From Azorinus chamasolen (Eukaryota; Mollusca; Bivalvia; Cardiida; Solecurtidae), in the NCBI GenBank assembly GCA_963576725.1, contig OY755241.1:74871001-74935000 (forward strand): 64,000 nucleotides of DNA, in the 5' to 3' direction. A program made the translations under genes and the position numbers. The notes under the pieces are model-generated. The model had not been told where the DNA came from. It searched no databases and was given only the letters and a program-made list of their open reading frames with translations. Below, in pieces: positions 54,278 through 64,000 of this stretch (position 1 is its first letter; every line of letters begins with the position of its first letter).

Positions 54278-57200
54278 GTATGTATTTCAATGGTTGTTTT
54301 ATTCTGCAATAGTTTAGTAATTACTGATATTCATTCTTTCATTCTCTGATACATTTATTCGTTCGTTCTCGTACACATTTACTCGTTCGTTCATTCTCGT
54401 ACACATTTACTCGTTCGTTCATTCTCGTACACATTTATTCGTTCGTTCGTTCTCGTACACATTTACTCGTTCGTTCGTTCACATTTGTTTATTTTTTCAT
54501 CAATGTATTAACTTTTTCATTTATGTAGTTATTCGTTATTTCAATAATTCATCATTCAATATATTAATTAATTCATTCTGTCATTTATGGTAGAATCTGA
54601 CATGTTCTTGTAGCTGTTAGTATAAAGGTGTACATCATATATAAGACACAACAGACAACGCACAGATACCCATACTATGTGTGAACTGAGCATACAAGAC
54701 CTATTCAACAGTGGCGGTCAAGATCAAAGGGTCACAGAGGAGCCTTTGAAATCAGGGTCTGCATTGTCTGTCATAAAACTCATTTTCTTCACTTTTAAAG
54801 TTTGTTACAGTTTCTGTTTAACCATTTCTCTGTTCTACATTTATTCAAAAGTTAATTACCTATTGGATATTCATGGGCAAAATAGTTATAATGAAAATGG
54901 AAGATGCAATATTGTAGATATTTTAGACAGCAAAGAAACAGATCCATCAATTTCTATTAGCAAACAGAGTAGACTCTGGGTCTGCCCTGTTTGCAAGTGC
55001 ATGAAAACACGTTTATGTGAGGGAAAGGGTTAATTATTTAGTTAATTTATCTACTAATGCCGTGTAATGCTACAGATTTTCATTTTCAAAATTTTAATTT
55101 CAAAATTGAACTACGTTATATAAACGTTTTACTCTATGAATATTCATGTGAAAATAAATATATCATACATGTATATATGTATATAGGAGTTTGAGAAAGG
55201 GCATTTATTAAAAATGCCGGAAAACAGAAGCTGAAAATATATAGAAAATGTTGAAATAATAACATGCGCATCTAAATTTGAGGAGGAGGCTGGGAGGAGG
55301 AGGTAAAATTTGTAAACACTAAGCCATCAGCAGCCTTCCTCTCTCAGTTCTAAAACAAAGACTGGTAGCGGAGGCTGCTGATTGGCTAAGAAAAGTCACA
55401 GATCTGAAGTATGATTGGCTACAGCTCCCAGCTGCCTCAGTGGGTACGCTAGTTATGCTAATGAGGTAACATGAATATATATAATCTCTGAGCATCTTGT
55501 TCGCATAAATACTTTTATGTTTTCCATAAAATCTATTTATGCTCTACTTCGTATTAGGACTTGATCTGGCGGGCCAGCACGAACTATGCATGGGAAATTA
55601 GAAACGAGAAAAGACACCAGTGAGTTTGATAAAGGGCATTTATTAAAAATGCCGGAAAACAGAAGCTGTTATATCAGCTTTAAAAGTAACATGTATATCA
55701 AAAGTAAATATCCTGAGAAATTTCCCTATCTGGGCGATGAACAAACCGCCACTGAGTGAAACGGCCGTATATTACTTTGTATAGTGACATATGTAAATAA
55801 GCATTGTCAGTCATGGCAGAAACTGTATAATCACACTATATTATATCATAAGCAAACAGATGATTACTACGTTCATTATTTCCTACGCGAATACTAATCA
55901 GGTAATAGATTGAATACAATGACGAGCGACAGACGCAAATGCATTTTATTTTTATTTTGAAAAGCCTTTATTGCTGTATTTTCTATTGCTGATAGCAACT
56001 TTTAAATGAGAGGAAACAGCTTCGACTGTTAGGAGACGAGATGCGTACTCAATAACACATATCTTGCAATGTATCTACATGCTTAACCATTACCCTGTTC
56101 TATATTTAATCCAATTTTCCATACCTATTGAATATTCATGGACAAAATGGTTATAATCAAATATTGAAGGTGGAATATTGTAGCCATTTTAGAAAGTAAA
56201 GAAACAGATATTCTCACATTCCAGTAGCAAACAGAGTAGACCCTGGTCAGACGGTTCCTCTCCGTCTGATCTGGGTCTACTCTGTTTGCAAACTTGTGAA
56301 CACACGTTTATATGAGGGAAAGGGTTAAACATACATTAATCATCTGTTTATATTCTGAAGAGAAGTTTTGTTTGTTGGTTTGTGTTGATTAACGCCCGTT
56401 TCTGCTCACTAATGGACGCCCCAGAGAGAGGGGAGGGGATACAGAGAAACCCGGACGCGATGCCCTACTCTTTATTATCGACCGAGTTTCTCTGGTTCTG
56501 AAAAGAAGTACATGTGTATATCGCAAGAAACACAATCGAATAAACGCCTAAGATAACAAAACGTCAATGTGTTTGATATCGAAAACCGGATGTATTACGG
56601 CAGTGTATTAGTATTTATTCGGCTCGCGTTTTAGTTTCGTTAACTGTTCGACAAAGAAATTAAGTATCGATGGAAACGCGTTATATTTTTTATCATTGGA
56701 CATTTTTCGATATAAGGTCAAATTGACAGGTTTTTTTTTATAATTATGGTTAAACATAAACATACCAAGTTTTATTATTTTCTTTAAAATATGCGTTTAT
56801 TGTAGGGACTTTCACTTTAACATAATATTTGTCCTTGTGTAAATCGTTTTCAAGAGTTTTCGAGGGCTTGTGCAATTTCATTTATAGCAAATAATATTCT
56901 ATATTGTTCCAAATTTTCATTTATTCTTCATTTAAACCCTTTTAAACTGTGATAAACTCATCAGGGCCTAAACTGTTTGATGCAGTGATTATATTTCTAG
57001 ATGCGGAAACATTGTAGCAGACGACAAATTACAACTACATGTACATAACAGGACAGCGAAGGGATTAACGATTCGACAACAAAACAATAATTTGTGAATT
57101 GCAAACTGGACTGATTTTGATAAAACCTCAGACCGTGGATCTTTACTAGAGAAATAGTTCTTTGTAATGCCACCTTTGAAATAAAATTAAAATCCATTTC

Positions 57201-60200
57201 ATAGATGACTGGTCTGTGGCTACATCTATTTCAGTACACTTCTATACCGGTTCTGCTATTTAATGGCTTATGTGTTTTGGCGTGTTATTTTCTTACAGAA
57301 ACAAACTGACATAATCATCACTGAAGGTATACTGCTCGACATTCCAACTCTAGATGTCAACACTATCGAAATAACCGGAACTGGAAAACTCGTCTTCAAC
57401 CAAGGTCTCGACATCGAGGTCAAGGTCAATGGGATATTAGTCAAGGACGACGCGTCGCTAATTATAGGAAGTGAACTCTGTCGTCATAACGACAATGTCA
57501 GAATTGTACTACAAGGTAGGTTGAGCTTTATATCATATTGTAGAAGCAGCCTGGACACAACCACAATGGTGGTGTTATCAGATTGTAGTTGAGATATTCT
57601 TGTTCGTTATGACTTAACGGTTCTAACAAGGAAGTTTTCTAACTTTTAACACTTTACCTGATAGAGACGCATTTTGGCGCATTTGCAAACAGAGTGGACC
57701 CAGACCAGAAGGATACATTAGGAGCTATATGATCAGGGTCCGTCCAATTGGCTTTTGGAATAACATATGTCTAATTCTACAATTTCTACCATAACCTTAA
57801 CTTCCACAGGCCATTATAAATAGGAATCTAATTAAATACAGGCTACATAACTATTCTTTTGGTTTAAACCGTTTATATCTAGAAAACTCTAAGTAATTGT
57901 TCGGTCATTGTAAATTTTACAGTGCAGAATTATTCTAAAATGTATCGCTACGCATACCTAGAAACACACACATCAGCTTTGTCCAGGTCAAAGGTAATGC
58001 AAAAAGCTCCTTCAGAAATTTAATCTCTCCGTCCCATGAGCTAACCAGGCTCCGGAACTGGCTTAAACCAGTGATTTCTCCGAAATGCTGGGGGCAAAGA
58101 GTTCCAAAGCCTGGGAGCTGCAGATCGGAAAGAGCTGAGGCCATATCTTGAACTTCTTACCTGAGGGACTTCTGCTGTATTTGTATATCTAAAGGATTAA
58201 GAATGAAATTTTATTTTAATCAAATCATGGATATAAGATGGTGTATCTTTTATTATTATTATTATTTTGAAGGTTTCTATTGCCATGTATCTTAATCTTC
58301 TAATTTTCAGCGTTGGCAGTTTTGAATTTTGTAGCAAGCAATCATAGTCTGAATCATAATCATTATATATGAACCGTAAAGCTCTTCTCTGCAATTTTTC
58401 TATCTTTTGTGTATTTGTTTCTCCACAGAAATGCCAGGTTAATGGACAGAAGTTGAAATTTGAGAGAATAAAAGAATAATATATATTGAGTTACCTGATA
58501 CATGTGTACCTAATTTGCAAAGATATTTTCCAATACGTTTCAGCACATTTAATTGCCGTGAGGCCTTTTTGCATATATTTGAAACATGAGATTCGAAATT
58601 TAGCCTAAAATCAAAAGTGACCCCAAGTAGATTTACTTCATCCTCACAAATTATTTCGTTTCCTGATAGATTAAAAGAAAATTATATTTCCGGGTTTTAG
58701 ATCCTATAGCTATTGCCTGAAATTTATCTGGGTTTGCTTGCATTCTGTTATTTGCCCTATTTTAACACACTGTTTCCTGTTGCTTAGATAGCTGTAGGTT
58801 AAAGTTAAAGAGTTGTCAGTTAAACAGCGCTGTAAGTTTATGGAATTGTATAGATGTGATTTTACAGTTTCTGCCCAGGTAAAAACAATCCTGCGTTCAT
58901 CTGCCATTATAAAATAAATACTTATAATAGTATTTCTTGTACATGGACATCGAACAGGCGACGGGTTAAACCGTGGGGGAAAATATCAATCATAGAAATG
59001 AATTTTTCATATTACGTCATTTTACATTGTTTCTGTACAGACTTCTGATATTAATTGCACAGACACTTAGCATAACCCGTATTCATATAAACATTTTCAG
59101 GAACCAGAACTGCCGACCGATCCACTCTGACTGGAGCCGGAGAGAAGTATATAGCCGTCACAGACCGTGGTACCCTGCACATATATGGTGAGGACAAACT
59201 GGCCTGGACCAAGCTCACGGAGACAATACCACTGCAAGCGTACGCCAATGATCATGTATACTGGCATAAGGTAATATACACGAATAATGATGAGATTCAA
59301 TTGTGAAATGATGTAAGATAAACTGACAAGAGCCATTTGAACTGGTATCATATCGTGCATTTACTCTTGTGTACAACCTTTAAAACGCAGGACGTACTTG
59401 GACTGGTATTAGATAGTTATAATGTATGTAACCATGTGTACAAGCTTATGAGAATAGGACGTATTTGAGCAGGAATAATGTAAACATGATGCGTTTAGCC
59501 ATGTGTATAGGTTTAAGAAATGTTTTGTATTTGAAGTTGTACAACGACCCTCTCAATAACGATTCCCTCCTTACAACAACGCATGTCAATGTTTCCGAAA
59601 CAACAAGGCTCCAGAAACAACTTTTTCCACCGTAGTTCCTTTACGCCTCCATCAAACCCTATGTTGTGAACACTCTTTAGAATCGTCGTGACGATTCTAA
59701 AGAGTGCTCACAACATAGGGTTTGTTGGAGGCATAACGGTTTTAGTTCTCGAAATACACCTTATCTGGGGATCTGCGAACAAGCTAATTATGTTTGATTT
59801 TCCCTCCCTATAACAACTCCCTCTGAACAACACATACAATCTTCGTATCCCAAAGGGTGTCGTTGTAGAGAGGGAGCACTGTATAATGTAAATATGATGC
59901 GTTTAACCAAATGTACAGGCTATAGAAAACAGGACCTATTTGAACCGGTATCACGTAAACATGGTGTGTTTAAATAGTGTACAGACTTTAGGAACAAAAT
60001 ACATAGTTTAACTGGTATTGTCTGGTAAATGTACACGCTTTAGGAAATAGGACGTATTTAAACTGGTATAACGTAAATAAAAAATGCTCTTAACCATACA
60101 CACAGGCTTATGAAGAAGGCCCTATTTGAACTGGTATAAAAAACATGGTGCTTTTAATCATATGTATAGGCTTTAATCCTTTCCCTCACATAAACGTGTA

Positions 60201-63189
60201 TTCACACATTTGCAAACAGAGTAGACACTGATCAGGCGGTTTCTGTAGGAGTCGTCATACCAATGTCTGCTCTGTTTGCTTATGACATAATACAGTGCTC
60301 CCTCTCTACAACGACACCTTTTGGGATACGAAAAGTATATGTGTTGTTCAAAGGGAGTTGTTATAGGGAGGGAAAATCAAACAGAATTAGCTTGTTTGCA
60401 GATCCCCAGATAGGGTGTATTTCGAGAACTAAACCCGTTATGCCTCAATCAAATCTTATGTTGTGACCACTCTTTAGAATCGTCACAAAGTGTGGTCACA
60501 ATATAGGGTTTGATGGAGGCATAAAGAAAATACGATGGAAAAAAGTTATTTCTGGAGCCTTGTTGTTTCGGAAACAGTGACATGCGTTGTTGTTAGGAGG
60601 GAATCGTTATTGAGAGGGCCGTTGTAGGAAGGGAGCACTGTATAGACCTGATTCTACAGTTTTTGTCAAAGTAAACAATTCCCTTGAATATTTTTACATT
60701 ATAAAAAATCACCTGCTAGATATTCATCATGTCACTATTTCTTACATGGATACTGAACAGGGAAAGGGTTAAGCAACAGGGAAAAGGTTAAGCAACATGC
60801 CTGACAACACGTTTATCTAATTAATGTGCAGAATGATATTTGTCTTACATGAATATATATTGGGTAAATGTTTCAATTAAAGTTGACACCGTTACAAAAA
60901 TCACTTAGCAAAGAAAATAAAACAATTTTCATTTATTTTTTAATTTTCTTCCATTTTCTGTCAAGACTTGAACGATAACAATATTTACAAAGATTTTCAA
61001 GCGCCTGGTCAGAATATTTTCTAATTTAATGTTTGCTGAAAACTATGGGTTATTTGTACTATAGATATTTATTAGACGCATATTGTCATGTACAGTATAA
61101 CCTCTCTTAACCGGAATTCTAGTAGATAATAATTTAGATACTTTTAGGCAGGTGGCTGCTTAATGCAGGGTGAAAGTCATGCAGAAAGCTCCTAGAGGAG
61201 CTTTCTGCATGACTTTCACCCTGCATTAAGCTGCCACCTGTCTCCAAGACCGATATTCATACTAAATTTAACTGCCGGTTAAGAGAGGTTTTACTGTATT
61301 TGACTAATCGCACTTTACATTTGAAAATACACCTTTAATCGGCAGGTCTCGCCGTATCAGAGGTATCGTCGCTGGTATGAAGGGCTGTCCTTGTACATAT
61401 TTGACTCCGCTCTCCAGATGAAATTTTACTATGTATATGACATTAATAGGAGTAATTCCGCCGAGGAAATGGCCCAAGTCAACGAGATGATTAACAAACT
61501 TGAAGGTATGGCCATGCATCTTTGTAATAATGTATTATCGTGAAGAAAGCAAACACGCATTTTTAACAAAAGAAAACATAGACTATTTTAATATGGTGCC
61601 TGCGAGTTAATAAACTGCCTACACAACTGACAGTCTATCTGCTTATCATTTTGTCACCCGAAAATTTTGTCGTTTGCTACAATTTGATTTTGATTTATAT
61701 TTCTTCATATGCGTTTTGTTAAAAAAATAGTCACAGTAACAAATAGATTGGATCCAGATGAGGCGCCGAGTTAGTTTCATTTTAGTTTTCTAAATTGGTA
61801 TTTGACATTAAGGATTCCAAATATTGGGCACTACTTCAGACAATCTAATCAGCTTTCTACATTTAACTACTAAACATCTTTCTACAGCTTTCAAGATTAA
61901 AAAACCATGCCACCGCAATTGACATTTTGTAAACGTTTAAACCGCAAACCTTATTCTGTCAGTTGCGTCTTGAATGGTACAGTAAAACCTCTCTTAGCCG
62001 GAATTCTAGCAGAGAAGAATTTAGATATTTTAGTCAGGTGACTGCTTAATGCATGGTCAAAGTCATGCAGAAAGCTCCTCTAGGAGCTTTCTGCATGACT
62101 TTCACCCTGCATTAAGCTGTCACCTGTCTCCAAGACCGATATCTATACTAAATTTAACGTCCGGTTAAGAGAGGTTTTACTGTATTTGTAAACTGTTTGG
62201 ATCTGAATGAGACGCCGAGGAACTCTCACCAGGACCCAGTCTATGTGACACTCAGTCAACACTTTCTAAAAATCGTGTTCCAATCGGGAGTAAGAAAACA
62301 AAACTTTCAATAGACCAGAGTCGATATTGTAAACAATATATTGAATAAAATTGTAATAGAAATTTTACTTAAGTTCTGAAAGTAGAACATCCTTCGAAAG
62401 CAAAAGCATTAATGCGAGAAGAGAAAATTGAAGACTCGGTTTTATTGAGTCAGTTCATGAGCAGTTATAAAGGTGCAACACTACTTACCGGCGTAACGGT
62501 AGTCATTTTTATCAAAACTATTAATATCGAAACTAATGATCCTGAAGGACTAGAAAATATAACACTTGTACCAGATAGAGACATGCTAACAGAGTAGAGC
62601 CAGGTCAGACGGCTCCTTTAGGATCAGCGTCTGTTCTGTTTGCTTATAATGTGATAAATATCGGTTTCTACAGTTTCTGCCAGGTAAAACTCTTCCCATG
62701 TGCATTATGTCATTATATAACCCCGGATCATTGACATTAATATTTTCATTATTTTTCCATGTATAGTAAAAACCCATCTCAACTGGATATTCAATTTAGT
62801 ATAAATGTCGGTCTTCGAGACAGATGCCAGCTTAACCCTTTCCCTGATCTATGTTTATTCCAAACTTGAATACCTACTGAATATTCATGATCAAAATAGT
62901 TCTAATGAAATATGGAAGGTGGAACATTGTAGCCATTTTAGAAAACTACAGAACTATCATATCCCATAAGCAAATGCAATTGTTAATTGTTTTTGTGTTC
63001 ATCATGCTTTAGGGGTGTCGGAGGGTGACCTGGTCGCCATATCTGTACATAACTACTTGAGTCATAAGGAGGAGACAGACCTGACTGGTTTGTATGACAA
63101 GATAGAACACACGGCAGGCATGCAAACTGGGTCTCTGTTGCTGAGAAATTCAGACATGTATGATGCATTCACACTGATCTTCGTCAAAG
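54149..63189 (+). CDS. CEMIP/TMEM2-like G8-domain protein, 5' part (5 exons, continues past window)
   Basis: Exons 54149-54277, 57299-57515, 59101-59270, 61346-61505 and 63013-63189 join in frame to about 284 codons and leave in phase 1. Order: signal peptide (FVCVCMCMFSAAQA), CPHEDTT start, a G8 domain (DIIITEGILLDIPTLDVNTI, GTGKLVFN, SELCRHND, LHIYGEDKLAWTKLTETI), then an ILEI/GG-type domain (GLSLYIFDSA, VNEMINKLEGVSEGDLVAIS). This is the N-terminal layout of vertebrate CEMIP (KIAA1199) and TMEM2, which bind or degrade hyaluronan. An N-terminal leader without a cytoplasmic stretch suits a secreted CEMIP-type protein more than TMEM2. The beta-helix part lies outside the window. Hyaluronan activity is inferred from family only. 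Confidence 0.82.
54278..57298 (+). other. intron 1 of the CEMIP-like gene
   Basis: It contains a tandem array of ATTCGTTCGTTCTCGTACAC units (54350-54480), TTAA-type MITE copies near 54700-55030 and 56085-56328, and two direct repeats at 55188 and 55623. No further exon is seen. Confidence 0.5.
55188..55669. repeat. 47-bp direct repeats flanking about 390 bp
   Basis: GAGTTTGAGAAAGGGCATTT at 55188 and GAGTTTGATAAAGGGCATTT at 55623 begin near-identical 47-bp copies containing the small palindrome GGCATTTATTAAAAATGCC. The DNA between has AGCAGCCTTCC/GGAGGCTGCTG inverted words and TATGCTAATGAG. It could be a tandem duplication or a solo-type terminal-repeat element. Confidence 0.5.
57299..57515 (+). 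CDS. CEMIP-like exon 2 (G8 domain)
   Basis: Acceptor CTTACAG|, phase 0 in, phase 1 out (CAAG|GTAGGT). It encodes the main G8 repeats, including LLDIPTLDVNTIEITGTGKL and GSELCRHNDNVRIVLQ. Confidence 0.85.
58197..58757 (-). mobile_element. LINE reverse-transcriptase C-terminal relic (jockey-like)
   Basis: Reading the minus strand with frame changes gives NRMQANPDKFQAIAIGSKTR, NLLGVTFDFRLNFESHVSNI, KASRQLNVLKRIGKYL, RRALRFIYNDYDSDYDCLL, LRYMAIETFKII and PSYIHDLI. This is the typical C-terminal end of non-LTR polymerases of the jockey type. It is truncated on the 5' side, frameshifted, and lacks the catalytic YADD. It lies antisense in intron 2 of the CEMIP-like gene. Confidence 0.85.
59101..59270 (+). 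CDS. CEMIP-like exon 3 (end of G8)
   Basis: Acceptor TTTTCAG|, phase 1 in, phase 0 out (AAG|GTAATA). It encodes EKYIAVTDRGTLHIYGEDKL and AWTKLTETI, matching the KYIGV...LELHG..KLSWT pattern of CEMIP. Confidence 0.85.
59541..59881. mobile_element. pogo-like fold-back MITE (CTACAACGACACC family)
   Basis: The right end reads GAGAGGGAGCACTG-TA; the left is ACAACGACCCTCTC. The central hairpin is CACTCTTTAGAATCGTC / GACGATTCTAAAGAGTG. The copies at 60293 and 63262 are in the opposite orientation. Confidence 0.65.
60293..60640. mobile_element. pogo-like MITE inserted in a TTAA MITE
   Basis: CAGTGCTCCCTCTCTACAAC to GGAAGGGAGCACTG with TA on each side. The surrounding GATCAGACGG-family element continues across it (TTATGACATAA-TA | TA-TAGACCTGATTCTACAG). 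Confidence 0.72.
61093..61296. mobile_element. pogo/Tigger-like fold-back MITE
   Basis: CAGTATAACCTCTCTTAACC is mirrored by GGTTAAGAGAGGTTTTACTG with TA flanks. It lies 49 bases upstream of CEMIP-like exon 4. A close sister is at 61980-62182, within the next intron. Confidence 0.72.
61346..61505 (+). CDS. CEMIP-like exon 4 (ILEI/GG-type domain, first half)
   Basis: Acceptor CGGCAG|, phase 0 in, phase 1 out (GAAG|GTATGG). It encodes YRRWYEGLSLYIFDSALQ, then NSAEEMAQVNEMINKLE. A stronger pyrimidine tract is lacking, so the acceptor is moderate. Confidence 0.78.
61980..62182. mobile_element. pogo/Tigger-like fold-back MITE
   Basis: CAGTAAAACCTCTCTTAGCC to GGTTAAGAGAGGTTTTACTG with TA flanks. 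It is very similar to 61093 and in the same orientation. Confidence 0.72.
63013..63189 (+). CDS. CEMIP-like exon 5 (ILEI/GG-type domain, second half)
   Basis: Acceptor GCTTTAG|, phase 1-1, donor AAAG|GTTTGT. It encodes VSEGDLVAISVHNYLSHKEE through YDAFTLIFVK. The next exon is beyond the window or was not recognised before 64000. Confidence 0.8.
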
Positions 63190-63261
63190 GTTTGTATTGT
63201 CCCAATTCGAATCCCTGAAATGTACCAGAAATCTGTCTTTAGCGGCCATTAAAAAGGTGTA

Positions 63262-63622
63262 CAGTGCTCCCTCTCTACAACGACACCCTTTGGGATACGA
63301 AGATTGTACGTGTTGTTCAGAGGGAGTTGTTATAGGGAGGGAAAATCAAACATAATTAGCTTGTTCGCAGATCCCCAGATAAGGTGTATTTCGAGAACTA
63401 AAACCGTTATGCCTCCAACAAACCCTATGTTGTGACCACTCTTTAGAATCGTCACAAAGTGACGATTCTAAAGAGTGGTCACAACATAGGGTTTGATGGA
63501 GGCGTAAAGAAAATACGATGGAAAAAGTTGTTTCTGGAGCCTTGTTGTTTCGGAAACAGTGACAGGCGTTGTTGTAAGGAGGGAGTCGTTATTGAGAGGG
63601 TCGTTGTAGGGAGGGAGTACTG
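63262..63622. mobile_element. pogo-like fold-back MITE, complete
   Basis: CAGTGCTCCCTCTCTACAAC to GTAGGGAGGGAGTACTG, TA flanked. The inner arms CTCTTTAGAATCGTCA / TGACGATTCTAAAGAG are perfect. It begins about 70 bases after CEMIP-like exon 5. Confidence 0.78.
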
Positions 63623-63784
63623 TATAATTATTTGTATGTAATGTAGGTTGTAGCTTAATGCAAGTCAAATGTAATGCAGAAAGCGTCTGTAGAAGCTTTG
63701 TGCATTAGTTATGTCCTGCATTAAGCAACCACTTGCTTTTTTAGATTCCTATGTTCAATAAAAGAATGGCTACTTAGGAATGTG

Positions 63785-64000
63785 TGTGAAGCTGGCTCAG
63801 CAATCAACCATCAACCATCAACATTCGTTTTTATATAAGGAAATCGAATGTTGATCTGGAATGTCGAGCTCGACCATCAACATTCGTTTTTATATAAGGA
63901 AATCGAATGTTGATCTGGAATGTCGAGCTCGACCCATCAACATTCGTTTTTATATACAAAAACCGAATGTTGATCTGGAATGTCGAGCTCGCCCATCAAC
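63785..64000. repeat. about 66-bp tandem repeat at the window edge
   Basis: Three units share CATCAACATTCGTTTTTATA and GAATGTTGATCTGGAATGTC, with CATCAACATTCG/CGAATGTTGAT forming a hairpin inside each unit. The array continues beyond the window. Confidence 0.8.

Noticed and set aside
1..64000. CRISPR array, bacterial operon or phage features
   Set aside because: The tandem arrays lack unique equal-length spacers and the genes have spliceosomal introns; this is animal nuclear DNA.

Overview
This window is intron-rich, AT-rich animal nuclear DNA. The gene families and repeats point to a mollusc, most likely a bivalve; that is an inference, since nothing here names a species. There is no bacterial-type coding density. 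Almost every long open frame is a repeat or a shadow. The genes were assembled by hand from short exons with GT/AG borders and matching phases.

Gene models. (1) Minus strand, 43301 to 17678: a complete 16-exon gene for a secreted reprolysin (M12B, ADAM/ADAMTS-like) zinc metalloprotease of 656 residues. Every exon junction keeps frame. The order is signal peptide, catalytic domain with HEIGHSLGCEHD, disintegrin-like/ADAM cysteine-rich module, ShKT-like domain, His/Thr-rich linker, a second half-size cysteine-rich module, then three more ShKT-like domains. No prodomain was found. (2) Minus strand, 9551 to 559: a complete 3-exon gene for a 98-residue secreted cysteine-rich protein. (3) Plus strand, 54149 to beyond the right edge: the 5' part of a CEMIP/TMEM2-like gene (signal peptide, G8 domain, ILEI/GG-type domain). 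A TATA box, a CCAAT box and a tiny upstream ORF lie before it. (4) Plus strand, 35150-35272: a second copy of that gene's signal-peptide exon, lying antisense inside an intron of the metalloprotease gene.

The rest is repeats. Fold-back MITEs fall into two main groups. One has termini reading TTAACCC...GGGTTAA and TTAA target sites (piggyBac-like). The other has TA-CAG...CTG-TA ends (pogo/Tigger-like). Many are nested, and several TTAA elements sit in the same GCTTAATG site of a pogo-like host element. Also present are three hAT-like MITEs, two of them with exact 8-bp duplications; a Penelope-like RT relic; a jockey-type LINE relic; tRNA-derived SINEs; a 5.07-kb element inserted in a MITE and carrying seven RFX X-box-like motifs; and several minisatellites.

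The most unusual signal is that tandem repeats start at, and copy, the 3' ends of exons together with their 5' splice sites. This is seen at four separate exons in both minus-strand genes: a 42-bp array, a 17-bp array, a triplicated HExxH exon end, and ShKT exon-end relics. A second signal is a single arm asymmetry kept at the same hairpin position in three MITE families.
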